DNA from: an uncultured Phocaeicola sp.
GTDB lineage: Bacteria; Bacteroidota; Bacteroidia; Bacteroidales; Bacteroidaceae
Assembly: GCA_947581855.1 (NCBI GenBank)
Contig: CANPVZ010000004.1
Span: forward strand, 1-64,000
Reading direction: 5' to 3'
DNA length: 64,000 nt
Below are positions 26,981 to 36,690 of this stretch, one piece after another (position 1 is the stretch's first letter; each line of letters begins with the position of its first letter). The position numbers and the translations under genes were made by a program. A model generated the notes under the pieces. It was given only the letters and a program-made list of their open reading frames with translations. It had not been told where the DNA came from and ran no database searches.

Positions 26981-28524
26981 TGAGGAAGTAAAGCAAAACC
27001 ATAATCCCCTACTATGTGAATTTCCTTTTCCGGAACGATTTTACGGAGGGTAGCAAGCTCCTTTAAAGGGAGTATTACAACCACTCCGTGCAACGTTCCC
27101 GAAAGCAGTTCTTCACGCATCACCCTACGTACATCTTTTTGCAGAAATACATCCATATTCTCTGCACGGTGAACCTCATACGTACAGTAACACGAAACCG
27201 CATGCTTTTTCGCTACATGCATCGCTTCCCGACACAAATTGCCGTATCCCCACTGGTCATTCAATTTCGACAGAGCAAAGCCGCCAACAAAAATAGCGCA
27301 AAATATACCGAAGGCCATTGCATGGACAGATTTGCTTAACGACTTCCAATAGTACAAATCGTAAAGCGCATTCGCTCCGCTCAACGTCAGCACTCCCGCT
27401 GCCGCATACAAAAAGTTGTCCGCCAAAAAGCAAGTAGATTTCTGGCCTCCCAAACAAACAAGAACCGGAACGGACAGACAAAAAGCCATAGCGGGTAAAG
27501 CTACGGACATGGCCAGCCAACGGTTCCACCTGAAACGGGACAGTTGCATGGCGGTAAGGTAGACAAAGAAAGGATAGACAGGAAGCAGATAGATCTCTAT
27601 TTTAGAACTGACACACGATAGCACCACGAAAGTAACAACAAGCACGGTGAGAAAGAATTTTTGCAACTCCGAATGGAAGTGTCTCCGCCAAAGAGCCGTC
27701 GCAATCACTCCTATTATCAGTAACGACCAGGGCAACAACGAATACCAAATAGTGACGGCATAATAATAAAACGGTTCCCGATGGTGGAATGCATTCACCG
27801 CTCTGTCCACCGTTTGATGAAAAAGCAAATTGTCCAGATAATCGATTCCTCCTTCCATATACACGCAACCAAACCACAACAGGCATCCGCCCAACAGCAC
27901 TCCCCATGTCTTCCATCCCCAATACCGCCCGAAAGAACGCACTCGATTCGTGAGCAGAAGAAAGAAGAAAGTGCTCAACAAAGGTATCAATAAAGCAACA
28001 GGGCCTTTACTGAATATTCCTAAGAAAATGTATACCGGAAACAGCCAAGCGTTAAGCCGTTGGTCGCCTTCTCCCTTAAGCATCCGGTAGAAAGTATATA
28101 AAGAAAGGATAATAAACATGCACATCAGCATGTCGGGACGCAAGAAAAGAGCTGCCCCGAGAAACAATCCGCAAGTAAGCATCATCCAGGTAGCTGTGGG
28201 GTGAAACTCCTTATAAATTTCCCCATCGGCCCAACGGTTCATGGTGCGAACCACCACCCAAGCCGGAAGCAGCGAAAAGAATGAGAGCAACCACATGGCA
28301 TGCTTACCCAGCAGACTTTTGCTCAACATGATGAGCCAGAAATATAAAGGCGGTTTGTCTGCATAGGGAATTCCCTGGTTCGTAAAGGCAAAGAAAGTGC
28401 CATTCCGCAAAGCCTCGTCCGCAATACTCAAATAGCGTAACTCATTTCCGGGAGTGTAATCCCGGAATACTATCACCGGCAGCAATGCCAACAATGCAAA
28501 CAGGTATATACAATTATTCTTCAT
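26977..28524 (-). CDS. GT39/ArnT-like membrane glycosyltransferase
   Basis: 515 residues with about 11 membrane helices. The periplasmic loop near residues 20-60 carries the ArnT/PMT signature (YTPGNELRYLSIADEALRNG with acidic residues, YADKPPLYFWLI). The family moves sugars from undecaprenyl or polyprenyl phosphate to lipid A or other acceptors on the periplasmic side. The C-terminal soluble region after about residue 430 is short. Stands alone; the acceptor cannot be told from the sequence. Confidence 0.85.
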   Translation of the reverse strand: MKNNCIYLFALLALLPVIVFRDYTPGNELRYLSIADEALRNGTFFAFTNQGIPYADKPPLYFWLIMLSKSLLGKHAMWLLSFFSLLPAWVVVRTMNRWADGEIYKEFHPTATWMMLTCGLFLGAALFLRPDMLMCMFIILSLYTFYRMLKGEGDQRLNAWLFPVYIFLGIFSKGPVALLIPLLSTFFFLLLTNRVRSFGRYWGWKTWGVLLGGCLLWFGCVYMEGGIDYLDNLLFHQTVDRAVNAFHHREPFYYYAVTIWYSLLPWSLLIIGVIATALWRRHFHSELQKFFLTVLVVTFVVLSCVSSKIEIYLLPVYPFFVYLTAMQLSRFRWNRWLAMSVALPAMAFCLSVPVLVCLGGQKSTCFLADNFLYAAAGVLTLSGANALYDLYYWKSLSKSVHAMAFGIFCAIFVGGFALSKLNDQWGYGNLCREAMHVAKKHAVSCYCTYEVHRAENMDVFLQKDVRRVMREELLSGTLHGVVVILPLKELATLRKIVPEKEIHIVGDYGFALLPH

Positions 28525-29025
28525 ATCTTTCTTCTAAAGAAAAAACAGCTTCTTTATTTACCGGTGTATAAATCGAATTTTAGTTGTAACGCTTCAACAC
28601 AAACCATAGGCAATTTGTTTTTCGATACCCGATATATAACCTCCTTTTTCCGTTTCATCTCCATTCAGAGTAGGATGCGTCTTCCGGTCAGCGGCACATT
28701 GTTATCTGTATAGTTATTCCTCTTTTCCATCCGGCAGAAAAACAAAAGCCATCCTTAGCGGTTAGTATCTGATATACCTTCCTTTACAACCGAAATGTTT
28801 TTACAGCAACTAGCCATACATCAGATACGCCATTACGAATTGACAAACAGATATTTTTTATCCATAAACGTTTTTAGGGGCGCTAAAGTAAAAGAGGATT
28901 TTGTAATCTTTTTGAAGCGGAACGGTAAAATAGGTAACACAATCCGTAATTCATATACAACTTTACAAGCCGAAAGGTGTTATTTTTGCAATACATAGAA
29001 ATATAAACAAAAGCATCGGGAAAGT
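28525..29025. other. Divergent intergenic region
   Basis: 501 bp between the leftward transferase and the rightward hydrolase. Contains TATTTTTG at 28981-28988, a possible -7 box for the hydrolase with no good -33 partner. Nothing else recognised. Confidence 0.4.
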
Positions 29026-30150
29026 ATGCGTAAATCAAGGCATTATATGATTTGGATTACCTTAAGTATTGTTTTAGTGATCGCCATCACGGCATTCGGG
29101 TTCCTTAACGGGTCCTCGTTCGGCAGAATGCCGCGCGGAGAACGGAAAGCGCGCATTGAACGTTCGCCCCACTACAGAGACGGGGAATTCCGCAATTTGC
29201 ATGAAACGGAGATGATGACTTCCAACAAAGGATTCGTTCAAAATCTGGTAGAGTTTCTTTTCCGTACGAAAGAAGGATTGCGTCCCGATACGGCTCTCCA
29301 CGTCATCCGTACCGACTTGAAATCATTAGACCGGAATCAAGATATACTTGTGTGGTTCGGTCACTCGTCATACTTCATACAAACCGGCGGCAAGCGTATC
29401 CTGGTGGACCCCGTATTCTACAAAGCCGCTCCGGTCTCGTTCGTAAACAAACCTTTCGAGACCACTTACCAGTACACCCCGGAAGATATACCCGATCTGG
29501 ATTATCTGATAATTACGCACGATCACTGGGACCATCTGGATTGCAAGACGGTAAAAGAGCTGAAAGATCGTACCCGCAAGGCGATTTGTCCGCTAGGTGT
29601 GGGAGAGCACCTCGAATATTGGGGATTCGACCCGCAACAATTAGTGGAACTCGATTGGAATGAACAGGCTGATTTAGACGACGGATTTACCGTTTACTGC
29701 TTGCCCGCCCGTCACTTTTCAGGACGCGGACTGAAGCGTAACCAAACTTTATGGGCTTCATTCCTGCTAGAAACTCCCGACCAAAAGATTTACATCGGCG
29801 GCGACAGCGGATATGATACCCACTATGCCGAAATAGGCAAGCGTTTTCCCGACATCGACTGGGCCATTATGGAAAACGGACAGTATAACGACGGCTGGCG
29901 ATACATCCACCTGATGCCGGCATATATGGCGCGCGCCGCCAAAGATTTGAATGCAAAACACATCCTTACCGTCCATCATTCCAAGTATGCGTTATCGACT
30001 CATCCGTGGGACGAGCCTTTAAAAAACGCTCATATGCTCAAAGAGAGAGATTCGCTTCAGGTAGCCATACCCGAATTAGGTGAGGCGATAAACTTAAGGG
30101 AAGCAACTATCGACACAGCCGCACCGGAAAACAAGCTCTTGCAGCCGTGA
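29026..30150 (+). CDS. Metallo-beta-lactamase-fold hydrolase, membrane anchored
   Basis: 374 residues. An uncleaved membrane helix at about 8-27, then an MBL fold like NAPE-PLD/UlaG/RomA: VWFGHSSYFIQTGGKRILVD, metal motif H165-x-H167-x-D169-H170 in THDHWDHLD, PARHFSGRG, YIGGDSGYD, and late HHSKYALSTHPWDEP. Such proteins cleave phosphodiester or related bonds in lipids; NAPE-PLD-like is the best description, but the substrate is unproven. Probably faces the periplasm. Confidence 0.85.
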   Translation: MRKSRHYMIWITLSIVLVIAITAFGFLNGSSFGRMPRGERKARIERSPHYRDGEFRNLHETEMMTSNKGFVQNLVEFLFRTKEGLRPDTALHVIRTDLKSLDRNQDILVWFGHSSYFIQTGGKRILVDPVFYKAAPVSFVNKPFETTYQYTPEDIPDLDYLIITHDHWDHLDCKTVKELKDRTRKAICPLGVGEHLEYWGFDPQQLVELDWNEQADLDDGFTVYCLPARHFSGRGLKRNQTLWASFLLETPDQKIYIGGDSGYDTHYAEIGKRFPDIDWAIMENGQYNDGWRYIHLMPAYMARAAKDLNAKHILTVHHSKYALSTHPWDEPLKNAHMLKERDSLQVAIPELGEAINLREATIDTAAPENKLLQP

Positions 30151-30251
30151 GAAATAAAGGAGACTGCAACGGACCTCACAGTTATAAAAGCAACGCCGAT
30201 AAACTTCACCTGAGAGTGAAAAGAATTATCAATCTCTAAACATCATAAACT

Positions 30252-31520
30252 ATGACACGATTAGTATTCCTGTTGGCAACAGTCATCGGACTCTTACCAA
30301 CTTCCGTTCAACCCATAAAAGCTCAAACTATGGAAAAAGAATCACCGAAACAAACCAGCGCATTTCCCGTAGGGGACAAACTACCGGAAATGTTCTCACC
30401 GTATTTCATCGGACAGGCTTATCTTGCTCCGCTCACCCACCGCACGGAGCTGAACTGCCCCATTTCAAATGTTACGTTCGAACCGGGTTGCCGTAACAAT
30501 TGGCATAGCCACACCGGAGGACAAATTCTTATAGCCGTGGGAGGCAAAGGATTTTATCAGGCACGGGGCGAAAAAGCCCGTTTACTGCTGCCGGGCGATG
30601 TAGTAGAAATTCCGGCTGACGTGGAACATTGGCATGGCGCAGCTCCGGACAGTTGGTTTTCGCATCTGGCCATCGAATGTAATCCGAAAACCAACCGGAA
30701 CACATGGCTCGAACCGGTAAACGACAAACAATATGCCGAAGCGACCTCAAACTCCGGCACTGCTTTCACGCATCTGTCGGACACTGCACGCCGTAACGGC
30801 AAACAAGTGTTCCCTGAACAATTTACCGAAATAGAGAGTACAGATCCGGAGCTTTATGAAATCTTCAGTAATTTTGCTCTCGATGAAGTACAGCAATATG
30901 GCAATCTGGACATGAAAACCCGCATGATGGTTACTCTGGCCTCCAACATCGCCTGCCAGGCAGAAACGCTGTACCGTCTTTCGCTTGAGGGAGCCTTGCG
31001 GGCAGGGGTGTCTCCCATCGAGATAAAAGAGATTCTATATCAAGCCGTACCCTACACAGGCATGGCAAAAACAGCCGATTTCATCGGGATAACAAATGAA
31101 ATTCTGCGGCATCACGGCGTATCCCTGCCATTGGAGAAACAGTCTGTCACTTCACCCGAAACGCGTTTCGAAAAAGGATTGGCTTTACAAAAGTCCCTCT
31201 TCGGAGAACGGATTGATAAGATGCGCACATCGGCTCCCGAGAACCAGAAGCATATACAGCACTACCTTTCAGCAAACTGTTTCGGCGATTATCAAACCCG
31301 TACGGGACTGGATACGAGAACCCGTGAATTGCTGACCTTCTCCATGCTTATTTCGCTGGGTGGTTGCGAATCGCAAGTAAAAGGCCATATCCAAGGGAAC
31401 GTAAACATAGGCAACAATAAAGAGACGCTGCTGACGGTAGTTACTCAATTGCTTCCTTACATTGGTTATCCGCGTTCGCTCAACGCCATTGCCTGTTTGA
31501 ATGAAGTGATTCCCGAGTAA
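30252..31520 (+). CDS. Exported cupin plus double carboxymuconolactone-decarboxylase fusion
   Basis: 422 residues. Signal peptide 1-24 (KAQ). Cupin domain about 60-150 with metal-binding HSHTGGQ and WHGAAPDSWFSHLAIE. Two CMD/AhpD-like domains follow: about 190-280 (VTLASNIACQAETLYRLSLE, YQAVPYTGMAKTADFI) and about 305-415 (SMLISLGGCESQVKGHIQGN). The fusion is known in several phyla, usually annotated as carboxymuconolactone decarboxylase. Likely an oxidoreductase or peroxidase-like enzyme in the periplasm. Possibly co-transcribed with the MBL hydrolase 101 bp upstream. Confidence 0.85.
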   Translation: MTRLVFLLATVIGLLPTSVQPIKAQTMEKESPKQTSAFPVGDKLPEMFSPYFIGQAYLAPLTHRTELNCPISNVTFEPGCRNNWHSHTGGQILIAVGGKGFYQARGEKARLLLPGDVVEIPADVEHWHGAAPDSWFSHLAIECNPKTNRNTWLEPVNDKQYAEATSNSGTAFTHLSDTARRNGKQVFPEQFTEIESTDPELYEIFSNFALDEVQQYGNLDMKTRMMVTLASNIACQAETLYRLSLEGALRAGVSPIEIKEILYQAVPYTGMAKTADFIGITNEILRHHGVSLPLEKQSVTSPETRFEKGLALQKSLFGERIDKMRTSAPENQKHIQHYLSANCFGDYQTRTGLDTRTRELLTFSMLISLGGCESQVKGHIQGNVNIGNNKETLLTVVTQLLPYIGYPRSLNAIACLNEVIPE

Positions 31521-31540
31521 TTATAATATAGGGAACAGGA

Positions 31541-31582
31541 AAAAAGCTCTAACCGCCCTGTAGCGCGGCCGGAGCTTTTTCT
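31541..31582 (+). terminator. Terminator after the cupin-CMD gene
   Basis: AAAAAGCTC ... GAGCTTTTT arms around a GC-rich 22-base loop, then TC. Can act in both directions. Confidence 0.75.
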
Positions 31583-31798
31583 TTGCAATGTCCTCCGAGA
31601 AGTATTTTCCGCATTTAGCTGAGTTTCCAACTCCATTTCTTTACTCCATTTGCCATAGCAAAATCAAAAAGATAGTAACCGGAAAACATTCTTCTTCCTC
31701 TAAACGAAAAGAGGATTGCTCTATCCTATGGCATATAAACCGAAATTTATGCAAGTTTCTCTTATAAATGTTTTCCAATTGTTACATTTTTATTACCC

Positions 31799-31832
31799 TT
31801 TGGGAGATTCTGAAAATTATCATGTACTTTTG
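31799..31832 (+). promoter_or_regulatory. Promoter of the HAD phosphatase gene
   Basis: TTTG at 31799-31802, 22-bp spacer, TACTTTTG at 31825-31832, 23 bp before the ATG. Confidence 0.6.
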
Positions 31833-31855
31833 TCGGGGAAATTAAAAGCAGTATC

Positions 31856-32647
31856 ATGATAAAAGCTCTATTCTTCGATATCGACGGGACACTTGTCAGC
31901 TTCCGGACACACGAAATCCCGGCATCAGCCATAGAGGCCATACGCATAGCCAGAACAAAAAATATAAAGATATTTATTTCTACGGGACGGCCCAAATCCA
32001 TCATTAACAACCTGCATGCGCTGGAAGATACGGGACTGATAGACGGTTACATTACCATGAACGGAGCGTATTGTTTCACGGGCGACACGGTAATTTCCAA
32101 ATCGCCAATACCTGCCGCAGACGTCTCTCATATGGCCAAGTTGTGCGAATCCTTGCGTTTTCCGTGTATTTTTGTGAACGAGCAGCAACTACAGGTATGC
32201 TATCCCGACGAGATGGTGAAAGAGATATTCCAGCTTTATCTAAATGTGTCTGCTGATGCCATGCCCTATGCCTCGACCGAGGAAGTAACGCAACGGGAAA
32301 TCTTCCAAATGACGCCGTTTCTCACTGTGGAAGAAGAACAACAATACGCGGCTCTGTTTCCACATTGCGAATCGAACCGTTGGTATCCGGCCTTTACGGA
32401 TCTGACCAAAGCTGGAACAACCAAACAAAAAGGTGTCGACGACATATGCCGTTATTTCGATATCGAAGTAGAGGAAACTATGAGTTTCGGCGATGGCGGC
32501 AACGACATAAGCATGTTGCGCCATACAGGTATCGGAGTAGCTATGGGCAATGCTAAAGAGCCCACCCGACAAGCAGCCGACTATGTCACCACCTCTGTCG
32601 ACGATGACGGGGTGTGGAACGCTTTAAAACATTTCAAGGTAATTTAA
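31856..32647 (+). CDS. Cof-type HAD-superfamily hydrolase
   Basis: 263 residues. Motif I FDIDGTLV with D8 and D10, motif II FISTGRPKS, motif III around TKQKGVDDICRYF, motif IV FGDGGNDISMLRHTGIGVAM. The large cap places it in the Cof (IIB) group of sugar phosphate or cofactor phosphatases. Stand-alone gene. Confidence 0.92.
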   Translation: MIKALFFDIDGTLVSFRTHEIPASAIEAIRIARTKNIKIFISTGRPKSIINNLHALEDTGLIDGYITMNGAYCFTGDTVISKSPIPAADVSHMAKLCESLRFPCIFVNEQQLQVCYPDEMVKEIFQLYLNVSADAMPYASTEEVTQREIFQMTPFLTVEEEQQYAALFPHCESNRWYPAFTDLTKAGTTKQKGVDDICRYFDIEVEETMSFGDGGNDISMLRHTGIGVAMGNAKEPTRQAADYVTTSVDDDGVWNALKHFKVI

Positions 32648-33033
32648 ATCACATTCTATTATCTATCAGTCAAATGGGAGTAAGTCACTTCTTTTAAAAC
32701 AGTTTATGCATCTCTTCTTGCATGCAGTTGAAAAACGACTCTTTCAAAGAATGGTTTCCCGAGACTGTTACCTTATCTTTATAAAAGAAACCACTTCTTT
32801 TTTATCATACGGAAGAGGTTTTGAAATTTATCATATATTCTTTTACCGGAAACGGAAACAGTTCCGAACCCGCAGTCGAACTTGCCATTCAATGGAGATA
32901 CCAAAGCGCGGTATTCTCTTTTAATTCCATTGCCCAACCTGAGAACCTCTTTTTTTTCCTACATATAGGCACGCACTCAGTTAATTAATGCAAAATGCAT
33001 ACATCTCATCTTTAACTTCACTTCTTCAAAGGG

Positions 33034-33118
33034 TTCTAACTAATAAACATTTGAAAAATAAATATAGAATAAAAAGGTGAACATTCGCATATTCCTTGGC
33101 ATTCTAACCAATAAACAT
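33034..33118 (+). repeat. Direct repeat pair upstream of the ECF sigma gene
   Basis: TTCTAACTAATAAACAT at 33034-33050 and TTCTAACCAATAAACAT at 33102-33118, 16 of 17 identical, 68 bp apart, the second ending 11 bp before the sigma start. Could be an autoregulatory site or a small duplication. The rest of 32648-33033 holds no visible gene. Confidence 0.55.
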
Positions 33119-33129
33119 ACAAAGAACTG

Positions 33130-33666
33130 ATGACAGATGAAGATAAGATCCGTGAAGCTTGCGCTTCTAATCCGGAACAAGGATTTAAATTGCTGATGCA
33201 CTATTTCCAACAGCCTGTTTACGGGTACATCCGCCGGATGGTAGTGGCACACGAGGACGCCGAAGATATCTTACAAGAAGTTTTTATACGCATCTTCCGT
33301 CATCTGGAACAGTTCAGGAAGGAAAGTTCGCTCAGTACATGGATTTACCGGATTGCAACAAACGAATCGCTTCGATTCTTGAATTCACGCAAAGAAAAGG
33401 CGGTTTCGGCAGATGAAGTACAGGAAGAACTGATGAACAAACTGATGGCTTCCGACTATGTGGACTACGATAATGCGATGGCGGTCAAGTTTCAGCAGGC
33501 CATTCTTACACTGCCCGAGAAACAGCGTATTGTATTCAACCTGCGCTATTATGATGAATTGGAATATGAGGCCATCAGCCGGATTACCGGTTCGAAAGTG
33601 GAAACATTGAAAGTGAACTTCCACTATGCAAAAGAAAAAATAAAAGAGTATATGATGAATAATTAG
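33130..33666 (+). CDS. ECF RNA polymerase sigma factor
   Basis: 178 residues. Region 2 (about 22-90): VYGYIRRMVVAHEDAEDILQ, VFIRIFRHLEQFRKESSLST. Region 4 (about 120-175): AILTLPEKQRIVFNLRYYDE, YEAISRITGSKVETLKVNFH. First of a three-gene unit with a small membrane protein and an exported helical protein, a typical sigma/anti-sigma layout. Confidence 0.92.
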   Translation: MTDEDKIREACASNPEQGFKLLMHYFQQPVYGYIRRMVVAHEDAEDILQEVFIRIFRHLEQFRKESSLSTWIYRIATNESLRFLNSRKEKAVSADEVQEELMNKLMASDYVDYDNAMAVKFQQAILTLPEKQRIVFNLRYYDELEYEAISRITGSKVETLKVNFHYAKEKIKEYMMNN

Positions 33667-33675
33667 AAGAACAAG

Positions 33676-34044
33676 ATGAAAAAGGATTTTAATTTCGAAG
33701 ACATAGGGAAACGGACTCCTTACCTGACACCTGAAGGTTTTTTCCAACGGATGCAGGAAGAAGTGATGGAACGGACACTGAAAAAGAAAAGCAAAAAGGT
33801 GCTCCGCCTGAAACTTGCCTTTGCCGCTGTAATAGGTGCGGCAGCCATGCTGACCGGTATTCTATTCTTTTCTTCCCGCCAACTGAAAACGGAAAATCGG
33901 CCATCGGATTCATTTATTGTGGCTACCGGGAACGGCATTTCCTACTCCGATGCCATAGACCAATATGTAGAGAACATGTCTGACGAGGAACTGGCTGAAT
34001 GGATCGAATTCTCAGAGAATGATATATTTATGAATCTTAATTAA
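33676..34044 (+). CDS. Small membrane protein, probable anti-sigma partner
   Basis: 122 residues. A cytosolic N-terminus of about 45 basic and charged residues, one membrane helix about 48-66 (LAFAAVIGAAAMLTGILFF), and an acidic C-terminus (MSDEELAEWIEFSENDIFMN). No family recognised. Starts 9 bp after the sigma stop, which argues for a regulatory partner. Confidence 0.6.
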   Translation: MKKDFNFEDIGKRTPYLTPEGFFQRMQEEVMERTLKKKSKKVLRLKLAFAAVIGAAAMLTGILFFSSRQLKTENRPSDSFIVATGNGISYSDAIDQYVENMSDEELAEWIEFSENDIFMNLN

Positions 34045-34064
34045 TCACCAAAAACAAATAAATT

Positions 34065-34649
34065 ATGAAAGCAAGAAAGTTTTTTACAGTATGTATAGCT
34101 CTGCTAATAGGCAGTCAAGTAGCACTCTTTGCACAAGAGACGAAAAAGCCGGAACGCAAGCGTCCTACTCAGGAGCAGATGTTACAAATGCAGTGTAACC
34201 ATATTATCAAAGCCCTGGCATTGGATGATGCCACTGCCGCCAAGTTTGCTCCCGTATACAAAAAATACATGGAAGCATTACGAAGCGTACGCAAAATGGG
34301 ACAACCGGAAAAAGCGCAAAAAAAAGCTGGCGGTGACAATGTTGAAAAGGACAAGAACTTAAAAAACCGTCCTGTGCCGAAACCTCTTCCTACCGATGCA
34401 GAAGTGGAAGCAGCGATCAAAGCTCGTTTCGCACAAAGTCGGAAGATGCTGGATATCCGCGAACAGTACTATAATGAATTCCGTAAGTTCCTTTCTCCGA
34501 AACAAATACAGAAGATGTATAACATGGAGAAAAACAACGGTGACAAGTTCCGCAAGGAGATGAACAAACGCCAAGGCATGAAAAAGCATAATGGGAACAA
34601 ACGTACCAGAAATGGAACAAAAACGATGGGTATGAAACAAAATCAATAA
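34065..34649 (+). CDS. Exported Spy/CpxP-like helical protein
   Basis: 194 residues. Signal peptide 1-24 (LFAQ). Helical repeats QMQCNHIIKALALDDATAAK and RKMLDIREQYYNEFRKFLSP, the latter with the FLSPKQIQ pattern seen in DUF4890/Spy-like proteins of Bacteroidetes. Very basic C-terminus. As the third gene of the sigma operon it may be an envelope stress chaperone or sensor. Confidence 0.65.
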   Translation: MKARKFFTVCIALLIGSQVALFAQETKKPERKRPTQEQMLQMQCNHIIKALALDDATAAKFAPVYKKYMEALRSVRKMGQPEKAQKKAGGDNVEKDKNLKNRPVPKPLPTDAEVEAAIKARFAQSRKMLDIREQYYNEFRKFLSPKQIQKMYNMEKNNGDKFRKEMNKRQGMKKHNGNKRTRNGTKTMGMKQNQ

Positions 34650-34860
34650 CGGGCACGCAAAAAGCAGATCAGTTACTCCCGATAAGAAAGAAAAAATCGT
34701 AAACAGAAGATACATCCAGTTTGGATAATAGATGAAAAAGTAATCAACCTAAGAAAAAAATAAAACTCCAAACTCCAAGCTGTATATGCGAACAGCGATT
34801 TCTGCGGGTAACTGTCTCCAGCCTTCATAAAGAATAAAGAAGTAAATACCCATTATTACA

Positions 34861-34980
34861 TGGTTCTTCTTTAGTTTAGTTTAAAAGCATAGCTATTTAC
34901 CATTTACGCACTAGCAATTGAATATTTCAATTAAAAACATATTGCGTAACTTCCTTTTCGACTAAATTAAAGAAGAACCA
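34861..34980. repeat. Long-loop inverted repeat
   Basis: TGGTTCTTCTTTAGTTTAG at 34861-34879 and CTAAATTAAAGAAGAACCA at 34962-34980: 18 of 19 pairs match, 82-bp loop. The core (GGTTCTTC, TTAGTTTAG) resembles the hairpin at 41075-41118. 34650-35254 otherwise lacks a gene. Confidence 0.6.
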
Positions 34981-35218
34981 CTAAATCTGCAAAAATCACC
35001 TTATAAATCTCCTCCATTACCATACCTCACAGCTCCATACCGCCATGCTTCTCACGTTACAGGTTTACTCGAAGCCTCTCTACCATTCGTTTCACCGCTT
35101 CACATCTGTTATATTTCGTACCCTTATTCTTTCATTCTCCCTCCAAAGAAGTGCTCTTTAACAAGGTTCTCTATCACTTTTTAACCACTCTATTCGCTTA
35201 TAAATTAAGCAGAATGAT

Positions 35219-35226
35219 TATCTTTG
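35219..35226 (+). promoter_or_regulatory. -7 element of the acetyltransferase-like gene
   Basis: TATCTTTG 28 bp before the ATG at 35255; no clear -33 box at the right distance. Confidence 0.4.
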
Positions 35227-35254
35227 CACATTCATTTGTAACGAATCATATCCA

Positions 35255-36406
35255 ATGTCAGTAACAATAAGACGAGTTTCGACAAAACAAGAATTAAAGA
35301 AGTTCATACGTTTCAACTACTTTTTATATAAAAACAATCCGTATTCGGTTCCGGATTTGTACGATGACATGTTGAACACATTCAATGCTAAAAAGAATGC
35401 CGCATTCGAATTTTGTGAAGCGGAATATTTCCTTGCTTACAAAAACGGTAAATTAGTAGGGCGTGTGGCAGCTATCATCAACCACCGGGCTAACGATACA
35501 TGGAATAAAAAAGAGGTCCGTTTCGGATGGATTGACTTTATCGACGATATAGAGGTTTCTAAAGCTCTGATACAAACTGTGGAAGAGTGGGGAAAAGCAA
35601 AAGGCATGGATACCATCCAAGGTCCGTTAGGCTTTACCGATATGGACGCCGAAGGGATGTTGACCGAAGGATTCGACCAGCTCAGCACCATGGCAAGCAT
35701 TTACAATTATCCTTACTATCCGCAACATATGGAGAAACTGGGATTTGAAAAAGATGCCGATTGGGTCGAGTTCAAGATACAAGTGCCAACCACCGTACCC
35801 GACAAGATGCAGCGTATTGCCGATCTGATAAGTCGCAAATACAACCTGCATGTAAAGAAGTTGAAAGGGATGAAGGAAATCAACGAAAAGGGATACGGAC
35901 AGAAGATATTCGCACTGATAAACGAATGTTATGCTCCGCTGTATGGTTACTCCAAAATGACGGAAGGACAAATTCGGCAATACATTAAAATGTACCTTCC
36001 TATTCTTGACTTACGGATGGTAACCCTTATCGAAGACGAGAACGAGGAATTGGTTGCGGTAGGCATCTCCATGCCATCGCTGTCTGTAGCGTTGCAAAAG
36101 GCAAAAGGAAAGATGCTTCCGTTCGGATGGTATCATTTGGCTAAAGCATTGTTTCTGAAGCGACCTAAAACACTGGATCTTTTGTTGGTAGGCGTCAAGC
36201 CCGAATACCAAAGTAAAGGAGTAAACGCATTGTTATTTGCCGACCTGATTCCCGTGTACACTCAGTTGGGATTCGAATGGGCCGAAAGTAACCCGGAACT
36301 GGAAACCAACAATAAAGTGCAGGCACAGTGGGAATATTTTGAAACGGTACAGCATAAACGCCGCAGGGCCTATAAGAAAATGATAAACTCAAGTTGTGCA
36401 CATTGA
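35255..36406 (+). CDS. GNAT-fold acetyltransferase-like protein
   Basis: 383 residues, no signal peptide. GNAT-like elements: GKLVGRVAAIINHRAN near residues 65-80 and a C-terminal half VTLIEDENEELVAVGISMPS, GVKPEYQSKGVNALLFADLI, GFEWAESNPELETNNKVQAQ. It seems to be a double-GNAT protein. Substrate unknown; widely present in Bacteroidetes as a hypothetical N-acetyltransferase. Confidence 0.75.
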   Translation: MSVTIRRVSTKQELKKFIRFNYFLYKNNPYSVPDLYDDMLNTFNAKKNAAFEFCEAEYFLAYKNGKLVGRVAAIINHRANDTWNKKEVRFGWIDFIDDIEVSKALIQTVEEWGKAKGMDTIQGPLGFTDMDAEGMLTEGFDQLSTMASIYNYPYYPQHMEKLGFEKDADWVEFKIQVPTTVPDKMQRIADLISRKYNLHVKKLKGMKEINEKGYGQKIFALINECYAPLYGYSKMTEGQIRQYIKMYLPILDLRMVTLIEDENEELVAVGISMPSLSVALQKAKGKMLPFGWYHLAKALFLKRPKTLDLLLVGVKPEYQSKGVNALLFADLIPVYTQLGFEWAESNPELETNNKVQAQWEYFETVQHKRRRAYKKMINSSCAH

Positions 36407-36690
36407 TATGAGAGAAGAGGTTGTCAGCCGATAGCCGGCATAAAAAGCAGAGAACCGTAGTTATCTAGGGAACGAACAATAGTTGGTTATGAAAATTCCA
36501 ACACCTCTCTGCAACGTGATACCCCTTCCATAATCGAAATAAAGATTTGCAAGATGAAACAACTAATTAAAATGAAGGACAATGAATAAAGAAAGCTAAT
36601 GCGGGAATACGGAAACAAAGTTTTCACTTACCGGGGCTTTCTAAATAGAACCTCATTATTCATTGGCCTATTCTTAATTCAACAAAAACC

